A stretch of DNA of 42,483 nt from ANME-2 cluster archaeon (lineage in GTDB: Archaea; Halobacteriota; Methanosarcinia; Methanosarcinales; Methanocomedenaceae): positions 1-42,483 of the forward strand of contig JAAXOC010000073.1 of assembly GCA_014237145.1 (NCBI GenBank), read 5' to 3'. The notes beneath the pieces were generated by a model. It was not told the DNA's origin. It searched no databases and worked only from the letters and a program-made list of their open reading frames with translations. The position numbers and the translations under genes are program-made. Position 1 is the stretch's first letter. Each line of letters begins with the position of its first letter. Positions 7,486 to 16,635 of the stretch are shown here, in pieces.

Positions 7486-8586
7486 ATGAGAATATTATCA
7501 TTTTCAATATTTACGGCAGTACTTGTGCTGTCTGCGCTTGCCGGCTGCATGCTACCAGCCGCTGCAGATGAAGATAATGATGATGATGATATTTTAGACC
7601 TGTTGCTTCCCAATTATGTCTTTTCTACGAACTATTATGACAGCTTTGGCACTCCTGACATATATGCCTCGTTACTGGGCGACCCTGAATTTGAACGGGG
7701 TGAGACTGTGCAGCTTAAAGTAAATCTTGTAAACAAAGGCGCCATATACGGCTTTAAATATGACACCAGTGTAGGAACAGACAAAGATGACTATTTGCTT
7801 TCAATGAAAGAACTGGAATATGAAATGCGCCGCACCACAGCAGTGGGAATTAAAGCAGAAATGATATCCGGGACACCATATATTGAAGTAAAACCGGATA
7901 CCAGTATCCAGATAATGGAATCCCTTTTCCCAGGGAAAATGCCGAAACATCCGCTGACATTTACTATCACCATATCAAATAAGGCACCAGCAGGTGTTTA
8001 TTACCTTCAGCTTCCCTTATCATACGAGTACCAGAGACAGGTACGTATAACCACAAACAACGTGGTGCGTCTTGGTCTTACTGGTATGGACCACATTACC
8101 CATTACGCCAGTGCAAACAAGACCTTGCTCATCCCCGTCCATGTAAAGGCATCTCCGGGATTCGAAGTGACAGGAATTTCAGGCAACCTTGTGACTGGTG
8201 AAAAACAGACCATTGATGTTACATACAAGAATACAGGCGAGCTCACAGCCGAAGATGCCACTGTCAGGATGGTTGTGATGCGCCCGCTAAGTATTGAGCA
8301 GTCGGTTGTGCGGTTGGGTACCATAGGGCCTGGCGAGAGCCAGACTGCAAGATTTAACATTCTTGCTGATTCCGATGCCGTAATTAAAACCTACGGTATT
8401 GATAGCGAAGTAAAGTATTATGATGAACAGGGAGAAATTACAATATCCGACAACCTTGAAGTAAGTGTACCCCTTGAAGAAGCAGAAAGAAAGATCGGGG
8501 CTTTCGAGCTGGCTTTGGCAGGAATGATAATCTTACTGATCTTCATTATCGTAAATGTTTTACGAAATCTTAAGAAATATGAATAA
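7426..8586 (+). CDS. Membrane-anchored S-layer/COG1361-type accessory protein of the exporter (first paralogue)
   Basis: 386 residues from the ATG overlapping the exporter's stop codon (ATGA), which suggests coupled translation. The real secretory signal starts at the third in-frame ATG (7486): MRILSFSIF, a hydrophobic core, then SALAGC, which resembles a lipobox. After an acidic stretch come beta-rich domains: a family-specific N-terminal part (PDIYASLLGD, VNLVNKGAIYGFK) and a C-terminal CARDB/NEW3-like Ig domain (VTYKNTGELTAEDATVRM, LGTIGPGESQTARF). One C-terminal membrane helix ends the protein (LALAGMIILLIFIIVNV). Such proteins sit beside RND exporters in methanogens and probably form an outer adaptor; that role is inference. 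The next gene is a paralogue 23 bp downstream. Confidence 0.75.
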   Translation: MSRVHDRACIMSKVRNRACIMRILSFSIFTAVLVLSALAGCMLPAAADEDNDDDDILDLLLPNYVFSTNYYDSFGTPDIYASLLGDPEFERGETVQLKVNLVNKGAIYGFKYDTSVGTDKDDYLLSMKELEYEMRRTTAVGIKAEMISGTPYIEVKPDTSIQIMESLFPGKMPKHPLTFTITISNKAPAGVYYLQLPLSYEYQRQVRITTNNVVRLGLTGMDHITHYASANKTLLIPVHVKASPGFEVTGISGNLVTGEKQTIDVTYKNTGELTAEDATVRMVVMRPLSIEQSVVRLGTIGPGESQTARFNILADSDAVIKTYGIDSEVKYYDEQGEITISDNLEVSVPLEEAERKIGAFELALAGMIILLIFIIVNVLRNLKKYE

Positions 8587-8609
8587 ATATAGTAATTAGA
8601 GGAACAGGC

Positions 8610-9680
8610 ATGAATTACAAAAAAGATGTTCAGATGATCTTACTCGCCGCTATATCACTACTGATCGTAACTGTGCCTGCACAGGCGGCCTTCCCGGAAT
8701 ATTTCGATGTAGGCGAAAACTACTATACAGTATACGGTGGACCTAATATCAGTGCATCCCTGCTTGGGGACGGAGAATTTTACAAAGGGGACACTGTAAC
8801 TGTTAATATCAATCTTATGAACCGGGGACTGATCACAGGCTTCAAGTCTGAAAACAGTGTAGATGTTGATGATAACCTTGAAGTAAAACTGCAGAAGACC
8901 GAGATGAACTACGAAGCACAAAAGACCACAGCCATAGGAATTATAGCCACTCTCGTATCCCTTGACCCTGCAGTTAAAGTAAAGACCGGATACCAGGAGG
9001 CAGGTTCACTGATATCAGGCCAGCAAACCGAAGATCCGGTCCAATTCACCATAGAGATTGCCAAGAATGCCCGGGCAGGTGTGCATCCGCTATTGTTGAA
9101 CCTGTTATACGGATACCAGGAAAATGTCCAGATCAGCGGGGAGGATGAGACCGAGAAGGGTGATGTGACGGATCTTGAAGTGGGGCTGTGGTACGAAATC
9201 AAGAGCCAGAATTTGACCATACCGGTAATCGTTAAGGATGAAGCCGATTTCGAAGTAGTGGAAATCAGCGGTAACATGGTGGCAGATGAGGAAAATATGT
9301 TGTATGTCACGTACAAAAATGTGGGTGAGCTGCCTGTTACTGATGCAACGGTGAGGATCAGTGTATCTGACCCTTTCAGCACGACAGATGACCAGGCATT
9401 TATCGGCTCACTTGCGCCGGGTGAGAGTGCTCTTGCCAGATTCAACCTGAAAGTGGATGATACGGCCACAACCAAGATGTATGGCATAAACAGTGAGATC
9501 AAGTATGAGGATGTGGACGGCCACGACAGGATCTCTGATAATATTAAGATACAGGTGGATACCTTGCCGGCAGTGTCCACTGTCGAAAAATTCAAGGACA
9601 TACTCTGGATAGGGTTTGTGTTGGTGCTTTTGATAGTGGTTGTTCTGGGTGTGCGCTCATATAAGAATAAGCAAGAATAG
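8610..9680 (+). CDS. Membrane-anchored S-layer/COG1361-type accessory protein of the exporter (second paralogue)
   Basis: 356 residues with the same architecture as its neighbour. N-terminal signal peptide (ILLAAISLLIVTVPAQA then AFP, a type I-like cleavage site without lipobox Cys), the shared N-terminal segment (GGPNISASLLGDGEF, INLMNRGLITGFK), the CARDB/NEW3-like C-terminal domain (VTYKNVGELPVTDATVRI, IGSLAPGESALARF) and a final membrane helix (LWIGFVLVLLIVVVLGV) with a short charged tail. AGAGGAACAGGC before the ATG supplies the Shine-Dalgarno. It is the last gene of the exporter operon, closed by the hairpin at 9709-9725. The duplication of this protein suggests a heteromeric extracytoplasmic partner for the transporter; not proven. 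Confidence 0.78.
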   Translation: MNYKKDVQMILLAAISLLIVTVPAQAAFPEYFDVGENYYTVYGGPNISASLLGDGEFYKGDTVTVNINLMNRGLITGFKSENSVDVDDNLEVKLQKTEMNYEAQKTTAIGIIATLVSLDPAVKVKTGYQEAGSLISGQQTEDPVQFTIEIAKNARAGVHPLLLNLLYGYQENVQISGEDETEKGDVTDLEVGLWYEIKSQNLTIPVIVKDEADFEVVEISGNMVADEENMLYVTYKNVGELPVTDATVRISVSDPFSTTDDQAFIGSLAPGESALARFNLKVDDTATTKMYGINSEIKYEDVDGHDRISDNIKIQVDTLPAVSTVEKFKDILWIGFVLVLLIVVVLGVRSYKNKQE

Positions 9681-9708
9681 ACAAGAAGAAGATAAAAAAT
9701 ATAACAAC

Positions 9709-9738
9709 TGGACCGACCAGGTCCAAGTGTTCATTTTT
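9709..9738. terminator. Bidirectional intrinsic terminator between the exporter operon and thiC
   Basis: TGGACC-GACCA-GGTCCA (9709-9725) forms a compact hairpin. On the plus strand it is followed by a T-rich tract (about 9730-9737) and on the minus strand by TTATATTTTTTATC. It lies between two convergent genes, exactly where both need an end; on the plus strand the T-tract already overlaps the last codons of thiC. Confidence 0.65.
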
Positions 9739-11032
9739 TATCCAGCACATCCCGCATGATCTTTATGGAGCACAGTTCGCCGCACATACTGCAGGTTTCT
9801 ACGTCCTTGCACCGTGCGTGTATACTGATTGCCCGCTCAGAGTCGATCGCCTGGTTTAGCTGCTTCCCCCAGTCCAGTTCATGCCTGGCATTTGCCATTT
9901 TTTCATCCATTTCCCTTGCACGCTGCCGCTGTCCCGCTTTTACCAGATCTATGGCATGGGCAGCGATCCTGGTGACTACGGCACCTTCCCTGATATCTTC
10001 CGCATTCGGCAGTGCCAGGTGCTCGGAGGGTGTGGTCATACACAGGAAGTCGGCTCCCGCCATTCCTGCCACAGCACCGCCTATGGCGGCCGTAAAATGG
10101 TCATAACCCGGAGCAATGTCGGTGACCAGCGGTCCAAGCAGGTACAACGGTGCGCCATCGCAGATGTGCTTGATCGACCTTACGCCCGAAATGATCTCAT
10201 CCAAAGGTACGTGCCCGGGTCCTTCCACCATGCTCTGTACTCCTGCAGCCCTTGACCTTCTCACAAGTTCGCCCAGGGTGATGACCTCCTGGAACATGGC
10301 ACCATCCGAAGCATCTGCTATACATCCCGGCCTCATGCCATCGCCCAGGCTCAGGGTGACATCATATTCCTTTACAATATCGAGCAGGTAGTCGAACTCT
10401 GCATAATAGGGATTTTCACGATCGTTATGCAGCATCCACGATGCCAGGAACGACCCACCCCGGCTGACAATATCAAGTATCCTCCCGTGCGATCTTAACT
10501 GGTCCAGTGCATTGAGCGTAACTCCTGCATGGACGGTAATAAAGTCCACTCCATCCTCAACGTGCCGCCGGATGGCATTGAACATGTCGTCAGTGGTCAT
10601 ATCAGGAACTGATGTGCAATTGCTGGCTGCCTGGTATACAGGTACTGTACCTATGGGCACATCTATCTCCTTAATAAGCCTGCGCCTTACCTCATCGATA
10701 TCATCACCTGTTGAGAGGTCCATAACCGCATCGACACCGTACTTAACTGCAGTCCTGGCTTTTTGCATCTCTTCATCCACATCAGTATGCGCCCTGGATG
10801 TGCCGATATTTGCATTCACCTTTGTAGAAACACATTCTCCCACTGCCACCGCCCGGACGTGTTCATGCAATATGTTTTTCGGGATAACGATTTTGCCTTG
10901 TGACACCAGGGTGGTAAGCCTGGCGGGTTTGATCCCCTCTTTTTGTGCGGCATTGCTTATTTCGGGAGTTGTATTCCCTTTCCTTGCCTGTTCTATTAAT
11001 GTATCATGCATAATAATTGGACGATATACCAT
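9731..11032 (-). CDS. thiC: Phosphomethylpyrimidine synthase ThiC
   Basis: Radical-SAM rearrangement of 5-aminoimidazole ribotide to the HMP-phosphate pyrimidine of thiamine, in the cytoplasm. 433 residues, the normal archaeal length without the plant/bacterial N-terminal extension. Clear family segments: [65 protein letters not shown], and near the C-terminus [11 protein letters not shown], the CX2CX4C motif that binds the non-canonical radical-SAM 4Fe-4S cluster. An in-frame ATG at 11011 (MHDTLIEQ) is an equally credible start; neither has a strong Shine-Dalgarno. I see no TPP riboswitch upstream. Divergent from the TrkA-N/DHH gene. Confidence 0.96.
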   Translation of the reverse strand: MVYRPIIMHDTLIEQARKGNTTPEISNAAQKEGIKPARLTTLVSQGKIVIPKNILHEHVRAVAVGECVSTKVNANIGTSRAHTDVDEEMQKARTAVKYGVDAVMDLSTGDDIDEVRRRLIKEIDVPIGTVPVYQAASNCTSVPDMTTDDMFNAIRRHVEDGVDFITVHAGVTLNALDQLRSHGRILDIVSRGGSFLASWMLHNDRENPYYAEFDYLLDIVKEYDVTLSLGDGMRPGCIADASDGAMFQEVITLGELVRRSRAAGVQSMVEGPGHVPLDEIISGVRSIKHICDGAPLYLLGPLVTDIAPGYDHFTAAIGGAVAGMAGADFLCMTTPSEHLALPNAEDIREGAVVTRIAAHAIDLVKAGQRQRAREMDEKMANARHELDWGKQLNQAIDSERAISIHARCKDVETCSMCGELCSIKIMRDVLDKK

Positions 11033-11124
11033 TCTGAATCGAGATAAAAGTTTGGTCTGCTAAATGGTTAAGTTAATCTTTAAGAACTTATAAACTAAGG
11101 CCTAAGATTATTGGAGGTCTTTTT

Positions 11125-12606
11125 ATCGAAGACGAATCTACACCGGACACTTCCCAAAAAGAGGAAACCATCAAAGAAGTAAAAACAAAACCCTTCTACG
11201 CAATCCTTGGCAGTGGAGGAATGGGTATTGCGGTAGCCAAAGAACTGGACGATCAAGATATAAGCCTGATATTTATTGAAAAAGATGCCAGTAAAGCCGA
11301 AACCCTGAAAGAACAGGGATATGATGTGGAAATAGGCGATATCAGTGAGTTCGAAACAATAAAAGCACTGGATATGCCCAGCCTTGAAGTAGCCTTTATT
11401 TTAAGTTCAGACGGCAAGGCAAACCTGAAAGCTCTTGCACATATCAAGAAAATCAAACCGGATGTATATACGGTTTCCAGGGCCATTGACCAGAATAACA
11501 AAGATAAACTTGAGGCAGCCGGTGTGGATTCGGCCATACTGCCTACACGTGCTGCTGCCAATGTTATAGCCCAGTCAGCAAAAAGAGCAGCCAGCCTGAA
11601 GAAAGCACGCGAACTCAAGAGATGTATTGAAAAAATGGATGGCAAGAAACTTGCCATTGTAATGCATAACAACCCTGACCCTGATGCTATATCAGGTGCC
11701 ATGGCATTAAGTGAGATCGCCAAGAATGTAGGCGTTGAATCCGAGATACTCTATCACGGTAAAATCGGGCACCAGGAAAACAAAGCCTTTGTTAACCTCC
11801 TGGATATAGACATTGAGCGGATGGAAAAATACGACCTCTCAAAGTTCTCCAATATTGCCCTTTTTGAATGCGCCATACCAGGCATGAACAATCTGGTACC
11901 GCCCGATACCAGGATCAATATAGTGATCGACCATCATCCATTTAACATATCTGAAGTGAAGGCTGATTTCATTGATATCCAACCCGATTTAGGTGCCAGT
12001 GCAACCATAATGGCCATGTATTTGAAGGAACTTCAGATCAATTTCAGTAGTGAACTGGCAACAGCACTCCTTTATGGTATCAGGGTGGATACTCATGAAT
12101 TCAAGAAAAATGCCACCCAATCTGATCTTGAAGCCGCTGCATTCCTGTACCCCCTTGTTGACCATGATATATTAAGCCAGATCGAGACCCCGTCAATGTC
12201 AACAGAAACCTTTGACATTATGGGCTATGCCATCCAGAACAGGCAGGTCGTTGGCAGTTACCTTATATCCAATGTGGGGCCGATCAGGGACCGGGATGCC
12301 CTGCCCCAGGCAGCAGATTACCTGCTGAACCTTGAAGGCGTTACCACAACAATTATTTTCGGACTTACTGAAGAATCCATCCACATCTCAGGAAGGAGTA
12401 AGGATGTCAGGGTCAATATAGGTGAGATCATGCGTGAAGCCTTTGGTGAAGAGCATGGAGGTGGACACTCTACGTCTGCAGGAGCACAGATACCTCTTGG
12501 TGTGTTCAGCGGTACAAAGGATAAACAAACCTTAATGAAACTGGCAGAAGAGGCAATTATCAAAATGCTGTTTGATGTTATGGGCATGGAAGAAAAGGAA
12601 GAATAA
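11125..12606 (+). CDS. TrkA-N domain/DHH phosphoesterase fusion protein
   Basis: N-terminal Rossmann (RCK/TrkA-N) domain with ILGSGGMGIAVAKEL and FIEKDASKAE, then a DHH phosphoesterase domain with MHNNPDPDAISGAMAL (metal DxDxxSGA), VIDHHPF (the DHH motif) and a DHHA1 domain with GGGHSTSAGAQIP (substrate Gly-rich loop). The DHH part is related to NrnA/RecJ-like nucleases and cyclic-dinucleotide phosphodiesterases; the nucleotide-binding domain may gate it. The first ATG (11221) lies inside the Rossmann Gly-rich loop and cannot be the true start. A perfect GGAGGT (11113-11118) points to ATC at 11125, six bases on, so I use this non-standard start with caution. Cytoplasmic, no membrane segments. 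Confidence 0.85.
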   Translation: MEDESTPDTSQKEETIKEVKTKPFYAILGSGGMGIAVAKELDDQDISLIFIEKDASKAETLKEQGYDVEIGDISEFETIKALDMPSLEVAFILSSDGKANLKALAHIKKIKPDVYTVSRAIDQNNKDKLEAAGVDSAILPTRAAANVIAQSAKRAASLKKARELKRCIEKMDGKKLAIVMHNNPDPDAISGAMALSEIAKNVGVESEILYHGKIGHQENKAFVNLLDIDIERMEKYDLSKFSNIALFECAIPGMNNLVPPDTRINIVIDHHPFNISEVKADFIDIQPDLGASATIMAMYLKELQINFSSELATALLYGIRVDTHEFKKNATQSDLEAAAFLYPLVDHDILSQIETPSMSTETFDIMGYAIQNRQVVGSYLISNVGPIRDRDALPQAADYLLNLEGVTTTIIFGLTEESIHISGRSKDVRVNIGEIMREAFGEEHGGGHSTSAGAQIPLGVFSGTKDKQTLMKLAEEAIIKMLFDVMGMEEKEE

Positions 12607-12622
12607 AACGTTCTTCCCTTTC

Positions 12623-12669
12623 AATTTTCTTGTAGTATATCAAGTATAACTTGATGTACTCAAGAAAAT
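12623..12669. terminator. Long stem-loop after the TrkA-N/DHH gene
   Basis: GTATATCAAGT-ATA-ACTTGATGTAC (12635-12659) has 11-bp arms, lengthened outward by TTTTCTTG and CAAGAAAA with a one- to two-base bulge. It starts 17 bp after the stop codon between two convergent genes. Its right arm overlaps the first bases of the 60-bp dispersed repeat (12661-12720), so the two structures exclude each other. Confidence 0.5.
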
Positions 12670-12720
12670 CCGACCGAAGTGAGGATTTTGTTCCCGTATA
12701 TAATCAATAAGATTATGTAC
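12661..12720 (+). repeat. Dispersed hairpin repeat, copy A
   Basis: One of three copies of a ~60-bp element (others 23562-23620, 32562-32621). Left part CAAGAAAATCC and hairpin AAAATCC/GGATTTT, right part a 25-bp palindrome (GTATATAATC...GATTATGTAC) that is inverted here relative to the other two. It abuts the stop codon of the S-layer gene directly and may end its transcript. Confidence 0.7.
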
Positions 12721-15700
12721 TTATTTCTCTATCAGGCGCATTAATGACTCTTTAAAAGCCTGGGCCTTGCCTATTATAATGTCAAATGACAGTGTCCCCT
12801 GGGCAAAGCTATAGATAACAGCTGTGATGGAAAGTATGGCAATGATTGCCAGTACTACTATGGCTGTGGAACTAATCTGACTACCCATAACCTTGAAAGT
12901 ATCACTACGCCCATCAACCTCAACCAGGTATGTGCCGGGCTTGGACCTGTTCATTGTAAATTCGATTGTCATGATCTCGCCAGGACCAAGGACCAGGTCT
13001 TCTGTTACTATTTCTTTACCATTTACTTTCAGAGTCATTGTATCTGCCTCACGGAGCGTACCGAAATTGGCTACTTCTACCGTGATGTTAACGTTCTCTC
13101 CCGGCTGCACACTTTTGGGCTCGATTGTCAGGTTCGAATATACAAGTCGTGCACTCGGGTCTGTGATATCAATATCCTTTGAAGCGTCCTGGTAACCTGA
13201 TTTGGAAGCAGTGATCGTATGGGTACCGATCTGGTCAGGTGTGTGGGTGATATTTCCACTTGCGGGGGTTGTCCCCAAGTCATTGCTGCCGAACATAACT
13301 GTAACACCACTAACGCTTTTGCCTTCGGAAGTTACTGATATGACAATGGTCTCGTCTCTGTCCGCTAGCAATGGAGCACTTATTTCCAGCAATTTTGGCT
13401 GGTACAGGATTTCTATGTCCTCGCTGTCGCTCTCATACCCGGATTTGGAGGCAGTGACTTTGAACTCACCGGTTTCAACGGGTGTATAGATAAGCTCACC
13501 ATTGGAATCGGTAGTACCGACCTCGGAATCATCAAAAAAGATAGAAACATCTTCCACTTCATCGCCGTCAGAAGTGACCGATATGGTGAACTCTTCATGT
13601 TCATATACACTGTCCGGGATGTCCAGGTCAAGATACAGGGGTTCTTTTACTATGATCTCCTGGAATGGGTAGAACCGGACATCACTATGATCAGCTACCT
13701 TGAACTTGATCTCCCCCATTATGTTTATGGTATCGTCTCTGTCGAGACTGAAACTATCTTCGTTTTTCAATACAATTGAAGATGAAGAAAATGATGTTAC
13801 TTCCATGATACCGTAGGAATCCCCTTTTTCTACTGTGGTAAAACTATCAGATATCTGGAATAGACCGTCTATGAACACGGAATTCGTTTCCATGCCCCTG
13901 AATACACTGTCAATATGAGCTACGATTATAGGTATATCGGTCCCATCCACATCTACCTCATAGAGGTAGGTATCCCCTTCACTGGCGATATCAGTGGTAA
14001 TTTCTTCCCCGTCCTTTAGGAGGGCAAGCATTAACGCACCACCGTCGCGGCTGATCTCGTCTATGCGGAGGCTGTATCCTTCCTCTAAGGTTAGCGAGTT
14101 ACCGATATGCAGGGTGTGTTTTTTATCTTCGTCGATAAGTATCTTGGATAGCTTGCCTTCCTTGATGAGGCTCCTATCGCTGGAGACAAATGAATTGGAC
14201 TCGTAGCCTGCAAAATATGTATACCCCATGAACCCGATGGACTGGAACGTATCCCATTCGTCGCCACTGTGTTCGAAGTTCTTTGAGATGGGGTTAGTGG
14301 TGTAGGTTAACTCACCGTCATCAACTGATCTCCCGCTACGTTCTATATGCAAGGTCTCATCGCCTTCTCCGGTGTCGATATCATAGAGCAGACCTTCAAA
14401 GTTGAAGGGCGTCCACTCGAAGGTGTTTTCCTCTGTCACCGTACCCCTTAGTTCGTAGGTACCGGGTTCTGACATATCAACATAGGGTGCGAACCGCAGT
14501 GTACTATCATCAGCCACTATGATATTGATCTTACCCATGAGGTTGAAGTCATCTCCTTTCCCCAGACTTACGGTATTGTCATTTTCCATTTCAATGCCGG
14601 TTGAGTCTGCGCTCGTAATCTCCATCAAGCCGAACTCATCCCCAGTACTGACATCAATATAATTATCAGATATCTGGAAGATACCCTCGATCACAATGGT
14701 GCTGGTTTCTGTTCCCACAAATACTTTATCAAAGTAGATAGCAATGATGGGAATATCCCTGGCACCCCCCATGTCTTTTTCATAGACAAAGGTGTCATCT
14801 TCTTCGACTATATCTTCAACCACCTTTTCGCCGTTCTTGAACATTGCCACCATCACAGCATCGCCACCTGAACCGAATTCAGCGATCCTTAATTCATACC
14901 CTTCTTCCAGTTCCAGGGATGTACCCGACCTTAGATTGTATTTCTTATCCGTATCCAGCAGTACCTTGCTTAGTTGTCTCTCGTCCAGCAGGCTGTCACT
15001 GTCTGAAGCAAAAGTGGTCTTGTCAGTGTAGCCTGCAAAGTAGCGGTCTGCCATGAAGCCGATGACTTCGTAGGTCTTCCAGATGTCCTGCTCGAAATCG
15101 ATAGATATAGGGGAAGTCTCGTATATGATGTCGCCCTTGCCCAGTGACTTGCAAATATCCTCAATGGTCAAGGTCTCTTTACCTATGTCATTGTCAAGGT
15201 CATAGTAGAAGCCGCTAAAACTCTGGGGGTTCCAGGTGTAGGTGTCCTCTGACATGCCAGCGTCTTTATCCCAGATGCGGTTGCCTGATTCATATGTGGC
15301 AGGATTTACTTCAACAGACTTCTCTGTCGTAGCGGAGGCATCCGAGCCATTCACGTCCTGCGCAATGAAATGGTATTTGTATGTGGTAGATGAGGTGGTA
15401 GTGGTCAGTGTTTTGGAATAATTGTAAACAATCCCATCCTTTGGGTCGTTAGAGTCAATAGGTGACATATCATATGTGTCAACCTCGTCTATGACCAACC
15501 TAACATAGGTGGCAGATTCATTATCACTATCAGTATAGGTTACCTTGAACTCAAACTCCCGGGGTGTTATGCCACTGTCTGGCGTTGCTCCGTCCTCGGA
15601 AAGTTCAGGCAGGTTCTTATTATAAATGGAAAAGATACCGGTAGTATTGGTCTTAGTTCCGCTCATGTTATCGGTTGCAGTAGCCCTTATCTGGTAATTG

Positions 15701-16608
15701 ACCCCATTATCTCGCAGAACGGTATTCCAATCACGTAAATAATTATCTCCACTTTTTGATGTATTTGATCCAAGTGAAATCCATTCAGAACCATCGTAGT
15801 ATTCGAATGTAACGTCTGTGATAATGCCGTCTGCATTGGTAGCGGTTGCATTTAACTGGACCGTCCCGTTATAGGTTTGACCACCCTCAGGGACATTTAT
15901 CGTTACCACTGGAGGTACATTTGGTGGATTATCCACTATTATACCTGATGTTGTGGTGGAATTTGTTGCACTGTCATCATCTGTTGCTTCAACCTTGATG
16001 TCATATGTCCCATTGGGAACACCTAAAGTATCCCAGTTTTTCAAGTAAAAATCGCCATTATTAACGTCGTATGAATTAAGTTCAGTCCATGAACTATCGG
16101 TGGAAAGTTTATATTCAAATGTAACATCCGATATTGAACCATCAGAATCAATAGCCGTTGCATTGAGGATAACAAGCTTATCGACTGTTTCCCCGCTACT
16201 TGGCGAAACAAGCGAAACTATGGGCTTCTGGTTATTGTCGATGGTAACTGCGGCATCGGAGGTGTCGTTGGCAGTATCTGTATTGTTATCAGTGGCTTCA
16301 GCTTTAAAGGAATAATTGTTTCCATTAGGAACACCTGTAGTATCCCAGTTCTCAAAATAATAACTGTCACCTGAACTGGATTTATTGAAACCAATGGATA
16401 CCCAGCCATATCCGTTGTTGTTATGGAAGAACTCCACCTGGGTAATATTTCCGTCTGTATCTGTGGCAGTAGCCTCAAGTTTTATTGTTCCTGAAATTGA
16501 GCCACTGTTTGGAGTAACAACATTAACAGTAGGCGGTTCTGCCTGCACAGTACTTATTATTAAACCGATAAACAACAATCCAATTATTAGACTTCCTATC
16601 CTATTCAT
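12721..16608 (-). CDS. Large S-layer/surface protein with Ig-like repeats and duplicated S-layer domain
   Basis: 1295 residues, exported and anchored outside the membrane. Signal peptide of about 23 residues (IIGLLFIGLIISTVQA). Residues about 25-335 hold three Ig-like repeats of about 100 residues, each with a variant of LNATATDSDG and W(D/N)T; a fourth beta domain follows to about 440. Two copies of the Methanosarcinales S-layer duplication domain (PF07752 type) follow, roughly 445-700 and 715-975, recognisable from paired segments such as GFMADRYFAGY and GFMGYTYFAGY. Then two carboxypeptidase-regulatory/Ig-like repeats (KVTASKSGYESDS and TITASKSGYQDAS), a CARDB-like domain, one membrane helix (about 1243-1263) and a short tail. 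Many N-x-S/T sequons suggest glycosylation. It could be the main S-layer protein or an auxiliary one. It lies 27 bp after the permease gene. Confidence 0.88.
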   Translation of the reverse strand: MNRIGSLIIGLLFIGLIISTVQAEPPTVNVVTPNSGSISGTIKLEATATDTDGNITQVEFFHNNNGYGWVSIGFNKSSSGDSYYFENWDTTGVPNGNNYSFKAEATDNNTDTANDTSDAAVTIDNNQKPIVSLVSPSSGETVDKLVILNATAIDSDGSISDVTFEYKLSTDSSWTELNSYDVNNGDFYLKNWDTLGVPNGTYDIKVEATDDDSATNSTTTSGIIVDNPPNVPPVVTINVPEGGQTYNGTVQLNATATNADGIITDVTFEYYDGSEWISLGSNTSKSGDNYLRDWNTVLRDNGVNYQIRATATDNMSGTKTNTTGIFSIYNKNLPELSEDGATPDSGITPREFEFKVTYTDSDNESATYVRLVIDEVDTYDMSPIDSNDPKDGIVYNYSKTLTTTTSSTTYKYHFIAQDVNGSDASATTEKSVEVNPATYESGNRIWDKDAGMSEDTYTWNPQSFSGFYYDLDNDIGKETLTIEDICKSLGKGDIIYETSPISIDFEQDIWKTYEVIGFMADRYFAGYTDKTTFASDSDSLLDERQLSKVLLDTDKKYNLRSGTSLELEEGYELRIAEFGSGGDAVMVAMFKNGEKVVEDIVEEDDTFVYEKDMGGARDIPIIAIYFDKVFVGTETSTIVIEGIFQISDNYIDVSTGDEFGLMEITSADSTGIEMENDNTVSLGKGDDFNLMGKINIIVADDSTLRFAPYVDMSEPGTYELRGTVTEENTFEWTPFNFEGLLYDIDTGEGDETLHIERSGRSVDDGELTYTTNPISKNFEHSGDEWDTFQSIGFMGYTYFAGYESNSFVSSDRSLIKEGKLSKILIDEDKKHTLHIGNSLTLEEGYSLRIDEISRDGGALMLALLKDGEEITTDIASEGDTYLYEVDVDGTDIPIIVAHIDSVFRGMETNSVFIDGLFQISDSFTTVEKGDSYGIMEVTSFSSSSIVLKNEDSFSLDRDDTINIMGEIKFKVADHSDVRFYPFQEIIVKEPLYLDLDIPDSVYEHEEFTISVTSDGDEVEDVSIFFDDSEVGTTDSNGELIYTPVETGEFKVTASKSGYESDSEDIEILYQPKLLEISAPLLADRDETIVISVTSEGKSVSGVTVMFGSNDLGTTPASGNITHTPDQIGTHTITASKSGYQDASKDIDITDPSARLVYSNLTIEPKSVQPGENVNITVEVANFGTLREADTMTLKVNGKEIVTEDLVLGPGEIMTIEFTMNRSKPGTYLVEVDGRSDTFKVMGSQISSTAIVVLAIIAILSITAVIYSFAQGTLSFDIIIGKAQAFKESLMRLIEK

Positions 16609-16635
16609 AATATCATAACCTTTTAATTATTCTAA

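Noticed and set aside
8909-9601. 230-codon open frame antisense to the second accessory protein
   Set aside because: Low-complexity Ser-rich shadow; the sense gene has signal peptide, domain and anchor.
10512-11063. 183-codon open frame antisense to thiC
   Set aside because: Shadow; thiC motifs are clear on the minus strand.
11033-11124. TPP riboswitch upstream of thiC
   Set aside because: No CUGAGA-like or other conserved TPP-aptamer segment and too little room.
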